Source: JAKPQE01 sp041397845 (GTDB taxonomy: Bacteria > Pseudomonadota > Alphaproteobacteria > Rhizobiales > JAKPQE01). From it: a stretch of 64,000 bases of DNA. The notes under the pieces were generated by a model. It worked only from the letters and a program-made list of their open reading frames with translations. It was not told the origin of the DNA and did not search any database. Shown piece by piece: positions 53,323-62,507 of the stretch. The stretch spans positions 124,001-188,000 of the forward strand of contig JAWKVW010000004.1 of the NCBI GenBank assembly GCA_041397845.1, read 5' to 3'. The first letter of the stretch is position 1, and every line of letters starts with the position of its first letter. The position numbers and the translations under genes were made by a program.

Positions 53323-54035
53323 GCGCCGACCCTCCTCTGGCCGCGATTGGCGCGCTTCTCCATGGCCACGAGGAAGACGCTCGAGACAATCGACAGGGCG
53401 AGGTAGATGAGGCAGGCGACGAGATAGAAGAAGAACGGCTCCTTGGTGGCGCCGACGGCGACCTTGGTCTGGCGCAGCAGGTCGTCAAGGGCGATCACCG
53501 AGACGAGCGAGGTGTCCTTCAGCAGTACCAGCCAGAGATTGCCGATGCCCGGCAGGGCATAGCGCCAGAGCTGGGGCACGATGACGAGGCGCAGGGTCAG
53601 GAAGCGCGAGAGCCCGAGGGCACGGGCCGCCTCGATCTGGCCCTTCGAAATGGCCCGGAGCGCGGCGAGGAAGACCTCGCTGGCATAGGCGGCAAAGACG
53701 ACGCCGAGCGCGACCATGCCGGCAACGAAGCTCGATACCTCGACATAGGTGTCGGCGAAGAGGGCGACGATCTTCTGCAGGAGGATCTGGCCGCCGTAAT
53801 AGACGATGAACAGCGTCAGCAGCTCGGGCAGGCCGCGAAAGACGGTCGTGAAGACGTTGCCAAGGAAAACGAGCAGCCGGGAGCTGGAGTTCTTGGCCAG
53901 TGCCACGGCAAGACCGAGCACAAGGCCGAAAGGCACGGTCGCCACCGCCAGCCGGATGGTCAGCCACGTGCCGGCGGCAATCTCATCCGCCCAGCCGTTC
54001 GAGCCGAACTGCAGCAGGCCGAATAGCTCCGACAT
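53319..54035 (-). CDS. Polar amino-acid ABC transporter permease (HisQ-like)
   Basis: A 238-residue permease paired with the one downstream. It has GTWLTIRLAVATVPFGLVLGL, the TTVFRGLPELLTLFIVYYGG segment and the EAA loop GQIEAARALGLSRFLTLRLVIVPQL. GGGGAGGG stands before ATG 54035; the upstream in-frame extension is non-coding. The 256-base gap to the binding-protein gene contains an extragenic palindrome of the CCCCTCCCC/GGGGAGAGG type near 54246-54270. Confidence 0.9.
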   Translation of the reverse strand: MSELFGLLQFGSNGWADEIAAGTWLTIRLAVATVPFGLVLGLAVALAKNSSSRLLVFLGNVFTTVFRGLPELLTLFIVYYGGQILLQKIVALFADTYVEVSSFVAGMVALGVVFAAYASEVFLAALRAISKGQIEAARALGLSRFLTLRLVIVPQLWRYALPGIGNLWLVLLKDTSLVSVIALDDLLRQTKVAVGATKEPFFFYLVACLIYLALSIVSSVFLVAMEKRANRGQRRVGA

Positions 54036-54291
54036 TCCCTCCCCTTCGGACGTGTCCGGATCGCATGGCGATCCGCCAACCGCCCTGCCCAGGACGACCG
54101 GTGTTTTCCCGGCAGGCAAATGCCTGCCCGCTCCCCGCCGCGGGGGAACATCGGCGCCCCCTGGCCCGGCGCGAAAGGCCGGCAAAAGGGGCTGTCAGGC
54201 GAGGCTGCGGCCGCTCAGCCAGTGCGGGCGGCCGCGCAAGACCCCGCGCCCCTCCCCGCCGGGGAGAGGCGTTTCGCCATGAGGCTCCCGA

Positions 54292-55065
54292 TCAGAAGAT
54301 CGAGAACGGGAAGTACTTCGTATTGATCTTCTCGTAGGTGCCGTCGGCGCGAATGTCGTCGATGGCCTTGTTGAACATGTCCTTCAGGTCGCCGTCATCC
54401 TTGCGGATGGCGATGCCGATGCCTTCGCCGACATACTTGGCGTCGACGACGTCGGTGCCGACGAACTCGCAGCACTTGCCGTCATCGGTCGAGGTCAGCC
54501 ACTCGTAGCCGACGAGCTTGTCGACGGCGACGGCATCGAGGCGACCGGAGGCGAGGTCGAGATTGGCCTCTTCCTGGGTCTGGTAGAGCTTGACGCTCGA
54601 GCCCTTGTAGTTGTCCTCGATGTAGTTGGCGCTGACGGTCGCGGCCTGGGCGCCGACGGCCTTGCCGGCGAGGCCTTCAGCGGTCACGTCGGCGACCTTG
54701 CCCTTCTGGACCATGAAGGCGATCGGCGAGTTGTAGTACTTGTTGGTGAAGTCGACCTGCTGGCGGCGCTCGTCAGTGATCGACATGGAGGCGATGATCG
54801 CGTCGTACTTGTTGGCAAGGAGGGCCGGAATGATGCCTTCCCAATCCTGGGCGACGAACTCGCACTCGACCTTCATCTTGTCGCAAAGGGCCTTGGCGAC
54901 GTCGATGTCGAAGCCCTGGAGCTGCTTGTCGGCATCAAAGAAATTGAACGGAGGGTAGGCACCCTCGGTGCCGATACGCACCTTCTTCCATTCCTTGGCC
55001 TCGGCGACACCAACGGCAGCCACGAGGATCGCGGCGGTCACGGCCAGCTTTTTCAGAATGCTCAT
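54292..55065 (-). CDS. Polar amino-acid ABC transporter substrate-binding protein (ArgT/HisJ-like)
   Basis: A 257-residue periplasmic receptor with a signal peptide (MSILKKLAVTAAILVAAVGVAEA). The amino-acid-binding fold shows VRIGTEGAYPPFNFFDADKQLQGFDIDVA, DAIIASMSITDERRQQVDFT and GIGIAIRKDDGDLKDMFNKAI. The Lys/Arg/Orn/His type is the closest in pattern, and the Cys pair KCCEF is notable. The order on this strand is receptor, HisQ-like, HisM-like, with no ATPase. Confidence 0.92.
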   Translation of the reverse strand: MSILKKLAVTAAILVAAVGVAEAKEWKKVRIGTEGAYPPFNFFDADKQLQGFDIDVAKALCDKMKVECEFVAQDWEGIIPALLANKYDAIIASMSITDERRQQVDFTNKYYNSPIAFMVQKGKVADVTAEGLAGKAVGAQAATVSANYIEDNYKGSSVKLYQTQEEANLDLASGRLDAVAVDKLVGYEWLTSTDDGKCCEFVGTDVVDAKYVGEGIGIAIRKDDGDLKDMFNKAIDDIRADGTYEKINTKYFPFSIF

Positions 55066-55224
55066 GTTTGGTCCCCTGTTGCGACGCCTGCCATCTCATC
55101 GTGGCATCCGGCGGAAACGGCCGCCGAGGCATCGGCGGTCGCGCTTGGAGCGCATATTCCCATCAATTTGGAAAACGATGCAACGGGGTTTCGGCGATTG
55201 CCCGCGCATTGGGCAATGGGCCTG

Positions 55225-56499
55225 TCAACGGGGCGGAATTCCGTATTCGGGGAACGGCACGAAGATCACCGGTTCGCCCCTTGCGACGCCCGTTGCCTCC
55301 TCCGGCACGACGATGAGGCCGTCGGCCTCGCGCAGGCTGGTGATGATGCCGGAACCGTCACGCGGATATTTGCGCACGACCGGCCGGCCGGCCTCGTCGC
55401 GACCGAGAATGCCGCGCAGGAATTCGCGGCGGCCCGGCTTCTTGTCGCCGATCTCGAAATCGGCCGGCAGGAGGTAGTGGTTCGGCTCGGCCCAGGCGGC
55501 GCCGGCAAGGGCGGTCAGGACCGGGCGGGCATAGTTGAGGAAGGTGACCATGGCGGCGACGGGGTTGCCCGGCAGGCCAAGGAAGATGGCCTCGCCGATG
55601 TTGCCGAAGGTCATCGGCCGGCCCGGCTTGATGGCAAGGCGCCAGAGGTGGCGCTCGCCAAGGGCCTCGAGCGCGGCGACGAGGTGGTCTTCCTCGCCGA
55701 TGCTGGCGCCGCCCGAGGTGACGATGACGTCGTGGCTTGTCGCCAGGCGAGCAAGCGTCTCGCGCACGACATCGGCCCTGTCGGGCAGCACACCGACATC
55801 GGTGACGGCGGCGCCGAGGGTCTCGAGCAGGGTCGAGATCAGGAAGAAATTCGCGTCATAGACCTGGCCGGGAACGATCGGCGCGCCGGGGCGGACGATT
55901 TCGTCGCCGGTCGAGACGACGGCGACCTTCAGCGGCGCAAAGCACTTCAGCACGGCCCGGCCGGTCGAGGCGATGGCGGCGAGCTCCTGCGGTCGCAGGC
56001 GGGCGCCGGCCTCGATCATGACCGCCCCGGCCCTCAGATCCTCGCCGGCCTTGCGACGATTGGCGCCGGCCTTGAGGCCGGACGGAACGACAACGGCATC
56101 ACCATCGAGATGGCAGTCCTCCTGCATGGCGACGGTATCGGCACCGGCCGGCATCGGCGCACCGGTGAAGATGCGGGCAGCAGTCCCTGCGGCAAGCGCC
56201 CCGACCCCGGTCGCGCCGGCCGGAACGCGCATCGCCACCGGCAGGCGGCCTGCGGCCGCCAGATAGTCGGCATGGGCGAAGGCAAAGCCATCGACGGCGG
56301 AATTGTCGGTCCAGGGCACATCCCGCGGCGCGATGATCGGCTCGGCGAGAATGCGGCCATGGCAGGCGCCGATGGCGACCTCCTCGATGACGGCGACGGC
56401 GGCGATGCGCTCCCTGAGCAGCGCCAACGCCTCGTCGTGGCGCATCAGGCGCTCCTCGACCCGGAAACAGCAGTCGTTTGCGTGGGAATGGTCAGCCAT
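55225..56499 (-). CDS. moeA: Molybdopterin molybdotransferase
   Basis: A 424-residue enzyme that inserts molybdate into adenylated molybdopterin. Landmarks are DVPWTDNSAVDGFAF near residue 60, IFTGAPMPAGADTVAMQED near 110, VVSTGDEIVRPG, DVIVTSGGASIGEEDHL near 257 and LGLPGNPVAAMVTF. Hyphomicrobiales often have a second Glp-like paralogue; this copy is the last gene of a fdhD-mobA-mobB-moeA operon, with an 8-base overlap to mobB. Confidence 0.93.
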   Translation of the reverse strand: MADHSHANDCCFRVEERLMRHDEALALLRERIAAVAVIEEVAIGACHGRILAEPIIAPRDVPWTDNSAVDGFAFAHADYLAAAGRLPVAMRVPAGATGVGALAAGTAARIFTGAPMPAGADTVAMQEDCHLDGDAVVVPSGLKAGANRRKAGEDLRAGAVMIEAGARLRPQELAAIASTGRAVLKCFAPLKVAVVSTGDEIVRPGAPIVPGQVYDANFFLISTLLETLGAAVTDVGVLPDRADVVRETLARLATSHDVIVTSGGASIGEEDHLVAALEALGERHLWRLAIKPGRPMTFGNIGEAIFLGLPGNPVAAMVTFLNYARPVLTALAGAAWAEPNHYLLPADFEIGDKKPGRREFLRGILGRDEAGRPVVRKYPRDGSGIITSLREADGLIVVPEEATGVARGEPVIFVPFPEYGIPPR

Positions 56500-57013
56500 C
56501 GCCCCTTACCGGCAGTTTTGAGTACGCCACGATGAAATCCGCGATCGCGTCGATATCGTCAAGGCCGAAGACCGGCACGCCCTCGTCGACCGACTCGTGA
56601 TCGGTGGCGATCGCGACGATGTTCGGGTCGTCGGCAGCCAGCGGCTTGTCGCGGCGGGCGCCCTTGCGGCGCACCTCGATCTTGGGATGGGACTGGCGCT
56701 TGTAGCCCTCGATGATGACGATGTCGCACGGGTCCATGCGGCGCAGGATGTCTTCCATCGACGGCTCGGCGTCGTCGCGGATTTCATGCATCAGCGCCCA
56801 GCGATAGCCCGAGATGAGCGCCACCTCGACCGCGCCGGCGGCGCGGTGGCGATAGCTGTCGGTGCCCTCGTGATCGATGTCGAAGGCGTGGTGAGCGTGC
56901 TTCATGGTCGAGACGCGATAGCCGCGACGGGTGAGCTCGGTCACCAGCCGCTCGACGAGGGTGGTCTTGCCGGAGTTCTTCCAGCCGGTCACGCCGAACA
57001 GGGGTGGGGTCAC
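56492..57013 (-). CDS. mobB: Molybdopterin-guanine dinucleotide biosynthesis adaptor protein B
   Basis: A 173-residue GTP-binding protein that assists MobA. Walker A is FGVTGWKNSGKTTLVERL at the N terminus, followed by VSTMKHAHHAFDIDHEGTDSYRHR and the IVIIEGYKRQSHPKIEV segment. Overlaps mobA by four bases and moeA by eight, so translation is coupled through the cluster. Confidence 0.93.
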   Translation of the reverse strand: MTPPLFGVTGWKNSGKTTLVERLVTELTRRGYRVSTMKHAHHAFDIDHEGTDSYRHRAAGAVEVALISGYRWALMHEIRDDAEPSMEDILRRMDPCDIVIIEGYKRQSHPKIEVRRKGARRDKPLAADDPNIVAIATDHESVDEGVPVFGLDDIDAIADFIVAYSKLPVRGDG

Positions 57014-57641
57014 GCGAGGGTCTCCAGAATGGCCGCGGCGGTGGCGAGGTCGTCGGGCGTATTGACGTTGAAGAACGGGTCGACACGGGCATCACCGGCA
57101 ACGAGGTCGGCGAACAATAGATCAGCACTCGGGTGGCGGTCCACGAACCGGCGGACCTTGCGGTTCGCCTCATCGGCGAGCCAGCCCTGCAGATCGTCGG
57201 CGATGTGCAGCGGCCAGAGGCCGACGACGGGATGCAGCCCGGCGGCCGAACGGGCCAGAACGATGGCGCTGCCGCGGGCGCTCGCGCCGGCAAGACGGGC
57301 AACGAGATCGGCCGGCAGAAACGGCGTATCGGCCGCGACCGTCGCAAGCGCGGCAACGCCGGGCAGTGCCGCCGCCCAGCGCAGGCCGGCCAAGAGGCCG
57401 GCGAGCGGTCCGGCATGGCCGCCGACCGTATCGGCAACGACAGGCAGGCCGAAGGAAGCAAAGCGGCCGGATCGCCATTGGCGTTGATTGCCAGCGCCGC
57501 GACCTGCGGGGCGAGGCGATCGACGACGCGGGCGAGCATCGGCCGGCCGCCAAGCCCGAGCAGCGCCTTTTCGTTGCCGCCCATGCGGGTGGAACGGCCG
57601 CCGGCAAGGACGATGCCGGCAATTTGCGCCCGTTCAGTCAT
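57010..57641 (-). CDS. mobA: Molybdenum cofactor guanylyltransferase MobA, frameshifted near 57470
   Basis: Transfers GMP from GTP to Mo-molybdopterin. The N-terminal nucleotidyltransferase motif is GIVLAGGRSTRMGGNEKALLGLGGRPML (from ATG 57641). After INANGDPA the frame moves on, consistent with one missing base near 57470, and continues as FASFGLPVVADTVGGHAGPLAGLLAGLRW, ATVAADTPFLPADL (metal-binding DTPF) and VDPFFNVNTPDDL. Joined length is about 211 residues, normal. Its start overlaps fdhD by eight bases. Confidence 0.88.
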
Positions 57642-58524
57642 TGCCGCCCTCCCCGTCCGGGCCGGCGCTCTTGCGCCGATGGCGGGCATGTTCGTCGTCG
57701 ACGGCATGCAGCGGAGCGTCGAAGGTAATCCGCTCCGTGCCGGAGAGCGCGACGAAACGGCGGCCGCGCAGCCGGCCGATGACCGTCAGGTTCGCCTTCC
57801 TTGCCAGATCAACACCCCAGGCGGTGAAGCCGGAGCGCGAGGCAAGGACGGGAATGCCCATCTTGACCGTCTTGATGACCATTTCGGAGGTCAGGCGGCC
57901 GGTGGTGTAGAAAATCTTGTCGGCCGGATCGACGCCGTTCATGAACATGTAGCCGGCGATCTTGTCGACGGCGTTGTGGCGGCCGACGTCTTCCATATAG
58001 ACCAGCGGCTCGTCGCGGCGGCAGAGCACACAGCCATGGATGGCGCCGGCGGCAAGATAAAGGCTCGGGGCGGTGTTGATCTTCCTGGCCAGCGCGTAGA
58101 GCCATGAAGTGCGCAGCTCGCCGCCCTGGCCAAGGGCGATGCCGTCGAGGCTTTCCATGAGGTCGCCGAAGACCGTGCCCTGGGCGCAGCCCGAGGTCTG
58201 CACCTTCTTCTTCAGCTTTTCCTCGTAGTTGGTCTTGCGCTCGGTGCGCACGACGATGGCACCGAGATCCTCGTCATGGTCGATGCCGGTGATGACATCG
58301 TCCGGGCGCAGCATGTTCTGATTGAGCAGGTAGCCGACGGCGAGCAGGTCCGGATGATCGCCGATCGTCATGGCGGTGACGATTTCCTGGGCGTTGAGGA
58401 AAATCGTCAGCGGCCGCTCGGTGACGACGCGGATCTCGACCGGCGCGCCGGTTTCGTCGATGCCGGAAACGGCCACCGACAGGCGCGGATCTTCCGGCGC
58501 CGGCGCGATCTCGAATTCCCGCAT
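57634..58524 (-). CDS. fdhD: Formate dehydrogenase accessory sulfurtransferase FdhD
   Basis: A 296-residue protein that delivers sulfur from IscS to the molybdenum cofactor of formate dehydrogenase. Family marks are YLLNQNMLRPDDV, TSGCAQGTVFGD, AGAIHGCVLCRRDEP, VYMEDVGRHNAVDKIAGYMF, YTTGRLTSEMV and ASRSGFTAWGVDLA. The Cys pair of E. coli FdhD (CGVC) is absent at the first position; one Cys remains there and a CxxC (CVLC) appears later. It leads the fdhD-mobA-mobB-moeA operon, so the cofactor made here probably serves a formate dehydrogenase elsewhere. Confidence 0.92.
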   Translation of the reverse strand: MREFEIAPAPEDPRLSVAVSGIDETGAPVEIRVVTERPLTIFLNAQEIVTAMTIGDHPDLLAVGYLLNQNMLRPDDVITGIDHDEDLGAIVVRTERKTNYEEKLKKKVQTSGCAQGTVFGDLMESLDGIALGQGGELRTSWLYALARKINTAPSLYLAAGAIHGCVLCRRDEPLVYMEDVGRHNAVDKIAGYMFMNGVDPADKIFYTTGRLTSEMVIKTVKMGIPVLASRSGFTAWGVDLARKANLTVIGRLRGRRFVALSGTERITFDAPLHAVDDEHARHRRKSAGPDGEGGND

Positions 58525-58621
58525 GCCCTCTTCTCCCCGCGCCGGCGCGTTCGCCGCCGGCGATGATGCGCCGCAACGTTATGAGGCCTTGGGGCGCAAG
58601 GGCAAGAGGGCGCGGGGACGT

Positions 58622-59143
58622 TCAGTCGCCGGCCGGGGCGGTGAGGCTCTCCGACAGGCGGCGGATGACGGGATCGAACCGGCGCTTTGCGGCCTTCGCG
58701 TAGGTCATGTCGAAATGCGAGACGGTCGACAGGTCGCCGCTGAACACGGCCTTCGTATAGAAGATCCGCTCGCCGCCGCCGGCAAAATCACCGCGCCGAT
58801 AACCGGATAGCACCAGCCAGTGATCGCGCACGACGCGATAGGTGACCGTCGTATCGGGGTCGTCGGCGAGGAAGTCGGCATAGCCTTCGACCGAGAGCTC
58901 GAGGGCATTGAAGCTGCCCCAGACGGCAAGGTGCGAGGCGCCGTCGACGCCGTCGAAATCGCGGCCGTCATTGTTTTCCGGCGCCGGGCCCATGGCGAAG
59001 AGGTCGACCGGCACGTCTATCGCGTAGCCGTAACGGGCGTTCTCGTAGCGCGTCCAGCGCTCGGCGGCACCGGCAAAGCCGAGACCGAGGAGGACGGCAA
59101 GCGCGAGGGCAAGGGGGGCGGCCAGCGGGACGTGGCGGCGCAT
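58622..59143 (-). CDS. Exported hypothetical protein
   Basis: A 173-residue protein with a signal peptide (LALALAVLLGLGFAGAAE), then WTRYENARYGYAIDVPVDLFAMGPAPENNDG, a pattern seen in many small secreted alphaproteobacterial proteins, and FDPVIRRLSESL at the end. No cysteine or catalytic motif is evident. I do not assign a function. ATG 59143 starts at the signal; the longer reading adds 12 residues without a ribosome site. Confidence 0.7.
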   Translation of the reverse strand: MRRHVPLAAPLALALAVLLGLGFAGAAERWTRYENARYGYAIDVPVDLFAMGPAPENNDGRDFDGVDGASHLAVWGSFNALELSVEGYADFLADDPDTTVTYRVVRDHWLVLSGYRRGDFAGGGERIFYTKAVFSGDLSTVSHFDMTYAKAAKRRFDPVIRRLSESLTAPAGD

Positions 59144-59349
59144 GTCGGCTCCTTTCGACAAACGCTGGCGGACGGCCATCTTTCCGCCCGGCAGAAGGTC
59201 GCACGATTCCGCGCCGGCACACGATTGACCGGGCGGGGTCGGGCATTACATTAGCCGCACGTGATGGAACGTGATATTCGCGGCCCTACATGGACCAATG
59301 GATCCGGCAGGGTCGTTTCAACCTTCAATGACAGGCGGGGAAGCGCAGC

Positions 59350-60489
59350 ATGGCGGCAGTCACGAAAGAACGAATTCTCGACGAGCTGAGGCGGGTCAAG
59401 GGCCCGAACCTCGAGGGCGATATCGTCTCGCTCGGGCTTGTGTCGGAAATCGTCATCAATGGCGGCAAGGTTATCTTTTCGATCTCGGTCGATCCGGAGC
59501 GGGCGTTCGAGCTTGAGCCGCTGCGCGAGGCGGCCGAGCAGGTCGTCGCCGACATTCCGGGCGTCGAGCAGGTGATGGTGGCGCTGACCGCCGACCGGGC
59601 GCAGAGCCAGGGCCAGCCGGCCGCCGCGCCGAAGCAGCCGGCCGCGGCCGCGCCGCAGGGCGGCGCCCACGGCGCCCAGGCGGACCTGCCGAACGTCAAG
59701 TCGATCATCGCCGTTGCCTCGGGCAAGGGCGGCGTCGGCAAGTCGACGAGCGCGATCAACCTCGCCCTCGGCCTGCAGGCGCTCGGCCTCAAGGTCGGCG
59801 TGCTCGACGCCGACATCTACGGCCCGTCGATGCCGCGCCTTCTCGGCATCAAGGACCAGCCGCAGGCGGCCAACGAGAGCCAGCTCGCGCCGATGAAGGG
59901 CTTCGGCCTCGAGGTCATGTCGATCGGCTTCCTCGTCGAGGAAGACACGCCGATGATCTGGCGCGGCCCGATGGTGATGTCGGCTCTCACCCAGATGATG
60001 CGCGACGTCGCCTGGGGCGAGCTCGACGTGATGGTCGTCGACATGCCTCCCGGAACCGGCGACGCGCAGTTGACGATGGCGCAGCAGGTGCCGCTTGCCG
60101 GTGCCGTCATCATCTCGACGCCGCAGGACCTGGCGCTCATCGACGCGCGCAAGGGCATCGCCATGTTCCGCAAGGTGGACGTGCCGATCCTCGGCATCGT
60201 CGAGAACATGAGCTATTTCCTGTGCCCGTCATGCGGCACGCGCTCCAACATCTTCGGCACCGGCGGCGCCAAGGCGGAAGCCGCGCGCCTCGGCGTGCCG
60301 TTCCTTGGCGAAGTGCCGCTGCACATGGACATCCGCGAGAAGTCCGACGCCGGCACGCCGGTGGTCGTTGCCGATCCGGACGGCGAGCACGCCAAGATCT
60401 ACAAGGACATCGCCGCCCGCGTCTGGGCCGACCTGCAGGCAAAGCGCGGCGGCGCCAAGTCGGCGCCGAAGATCGTCGTCGAGAACTGA
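59350..60489 (+). CDS. apbC: ApbC/Mrp/NBP35-family Fe-S cluster carrier ATPase
   Basis: A 379-residue P-loop ATPase that binds and transfers Fe-S clusters. An N-terminal DUF59/MIP18-type domain (ERILDELRRVKGPNLEGDIVS) is joined by an Ala/Pro/Gln linker (about 85-110) to the deviant Walker A ASGKGGVGKST near residue 125. Then come DADIYGPSMPRLLG, DMPPGTGDAQLT and the cluster cysteines CPSC near 292. It works with the same pathway as DUF971, encoded 11 kb away. The following DUF4202 gene starts about 100 bases downstream. Confidence 0.94.
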   Translation: MAAVTKERILDELRRVKGPNLEGDIVSLGLVSEIVINGGKVIFSISVDPERAFELEPLREAAEQVVADIPGVEQVMVALTADRAQSQGQPAAAPKQPAAAAPQGGAHGAQADLPNVKSIIAVASGKGGVGKSTSAINLALGLQALGLKVGVLDADIYGPSMPRLLGIKDQPQAANESQLAPMKGFGLEVMSIGFLVEEDTPMIWRGPMVMSALTQMMRDVAWGELDVMVVDMPPGTGDAQLTMAQQVPLAGAVIISTPQDLALIDARKGIAMFRKVDVPILGIVENMSYFLCPSCGTRSNIFGTGGAKAEAARLGVPFLGEVPLHMDIREKSDAGTPVVVADPDGEHAKIYKDIAARVWADLQAKRGGAKSAPKIVVEN

Positions 60490-60586
60490 TCGGCGGCGAC
60501 GGCTTCGGCCGCACCCAAAAAGGAAGAGCCCGGCGGGGCGACCCGCCGGGGCCAGGTGTCGAGGGCGGCAGAAGGACCCTGCGAAA

Positions 60587-61248
60587 ATGACAGCGCCAGC
60601 AAGCGAGCAGCTTCGTGCGGTGATCGCCGCCATTGACGCGGCGAACGCCGAGGACCCGCGGACGATCGACGTCAACGGCGAGGCCCGTCCCTATGAGAGC
60701 GTCTATGCCGAGCGCATGACGGGGACGCTCGAGCGGCTCTACCCGGACGCCTCGGACCTGCTGCGCATCGCGGCGCGGGCCCAGCACATCCGGCGCTGGG
60801 CCATTCCGCGCGACAAATATCCGGAAGGCCGCGACGGCTACAACAAATGGCGCCGGGAACTGCGCGACATGCACGCCAGTGTCGTTGGCGAGATCATGCG
60901 GACGAACGGCTATCCGGAGAGCGACATCGAGAAGGTCGGCCAGTTCCTGAAGAAGGAACAGCTCAAGAAGGAGCCGGATTCGCAGGCGCTCGAAAACGTC
61001 GTCGACGTCGTCTTCCTTGAATATTACTGGGACGACTTCGCCGCCAAATACGCGCATTACGACGACGACAAGATGATTGATATCGTCGGCAAGACCCTGC
61101 GCAAAATGTCCAACCAGGGCATCAGGCGGCACTGGCGCTCGACCTGCCGGACGAAACGAAGCGCATCGTCCTTGCCGCCGCTGCGACCGGGCGCGAGAAG
61201 GACAAGCTGGCGGCGATGGCCAAGGTCGAGCTGGAGCGGAACGGCTGA
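60587..61248 (+). CDS. DUF4202 protein, frameshifted near 61127
   Basis: DUF4202 proteins are about 200-220 residues long and of unknown function. Visible core: IAAIDAANAEDPRTI, YAERMTGTLERLYPDAS, RAQHIRRWAIPRDKYPEGRDGYNKWRRELR (HxxRW with tandem aromatic residues) and VVFLEYYWDDFAAKY. After KMSNQGIR the original frame becomes Arg-rich; one base on it reads ALALDLPDETKRIVLAAA and KLAAMAKVELERNG, then stops at 61248. One missing base near 61127 explains this. ATG 60587 lies behind a GAAGGA ribosome-site candidate. Confidence 0.8.
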
Positions 61249-61370
61249 GAGGTGCGGCGGGACACTAACCGCGCAAGACACTGATATCTGGTCAGGAAAC
61301 CCCGCTGAACGCAAAAGCTCGGCCAGGCTTACGTTGACAATCCGTGCAAAATATTGCACAAATCGACCTG

Positions 61371-61714
61371 ATGCATCGAACCATCTGCTGGGTCAAGCCG
61401 CACGGAAAGAATATCTCGCGTTCCCGCAACCGGTTATCGACGACATTGATGCAAGTCTCTTTGCTGCGGTGCGCGGCGAGATAACCGGCTCAACCAAGCA
61501 GATGAAACACCTCGGACCGGGTGTTTTCGAGATTGCCCTGCGCCATCGCAAGGACGCATATCGAGCAGTGTTTCTGGCGCAGATTGGTCAGGACATATGG
61601 GTGATCCACGCGTTTCAGAAGAAATCCGTCAGCGGGATCAAGACGCCGAAAAAGGAGATCGACGTGATCCGCGAGCGGATGAAGCGATTGAAGGAGGCGC
61701 TTGCCAATGGATGA
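61371..61714 (+). CDS. HigB-like toxin (phage-derived Gp49-like family), frameshift near 61392
   Basis: A RelE-fold mRNA-interferase-type toxin of the Gp49-like family. From ATG 61371 it reads MHRTICWV, then, one base later, QAARKEYLAFPQPVIDDID. The signature IALRHRKDAYRAVFLAQIGQDIWVIHAFQKKSVSGIKTPKKEIDVIRERM follows; AFQKKS and the trailing basic helix are typical. Joined length about 114 residues. Its stop overlaps the antitoxin gene start (ATGGATGA), the usual toxin-first HigBA order. Base composition falls here, marking an accessory region. Confidence 0.75.
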
Positions 61715-61997
61715 TTTTGACTTTGTTCGCGGCTCGGCGAATCCATTTGAGGACCGGGGCGACCCGGCCGCAGCTTCAAAGGCGCTGAAAGGCCGAGATC
61801 GTAGCCGCAATCCTGCGCATCCTTCGCGAGCGCGACATGAGCCCAACACATGCCGGCAGATCGCGGGCATATCACGCTCGCAGATGTCGCGGATAAAGAA
61901 CGTTCAGATCTCGTCAATCAGCCTCGACGTTCTCGTCAATGTTCTGGGCCATTGTCCGGCCACAACGCAAGAATTCACATTGCTTACCCTGAACTGA
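61707..61997 (+). CDS. HigA-like XRE antitoxin, two compensating frame breaks
   Basis: Starts MDDFDFVRGSANPFEDRG (ATG 61707, GGAGG upstream). The middle is read one frame away as AEIVAAILRILRERDMSPTHAG (about 61795-61855). The original frame resumes with IAGISRSQMSRIKNVQISSISLDVLVNVL. That last part is the helix-turn-helix of HigA partners of Gp49-like toxins. The two breaks cancel. Length about 96 residues. Together with the toxin this is a probable type II toxin-antitoxin pair. Confidence 0.7.
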   Translation: MDDFDFVRGSANPFEDRGDPAAASKALKGRDRSRNPAHPSRARHEPNTCRQIAGISRSQMSRIKNVQISSISLDVLVNVLGHCPATTQEFTLLTLN

Positions 61998-62507
61998 CTG
62001 CAGCACAACGTTGATCCCTTGCATAGATACCAGCGTCATTGTCGAACCCAGGACACTTGATGTCGCGACATTCGGGATTGATGATGAGCGGCTATCCAGT
62101 TCTCAATATCTGATTGTGACGTTATTGATAAAGTAAACCTTGAAAAATACCGGGCAAAACGTTCCGGAATGGGTCAACTGGCTCGACAACGATGAGTATC
62201 ACGCGATCTGGGCAGTCCTCTCTCGAATGGTCTAGAATGAAGTATCATTCAACACACTTGCAGGAATTGCTGAAGCGGATAGCAACAGAGCCTTGAACAA
62301 CCCGCTCGTAAGCGGGGCAATTCTCCATGGACACGTCGCCATGCAGGGTGCTTTCCATTCGCCGACTGACGGACAAGTCATCAAATGTTATTTCCTTATC
62401 AAGGCTCCTGAATGAAATTCAAGAGCATAGAAGCCTTCTTACGCGGGAGAATTATGTCGCTTTTGATGGCCGTCCTTATGACTACGAGCGTGCAAAGGAC
62501 GAATATT

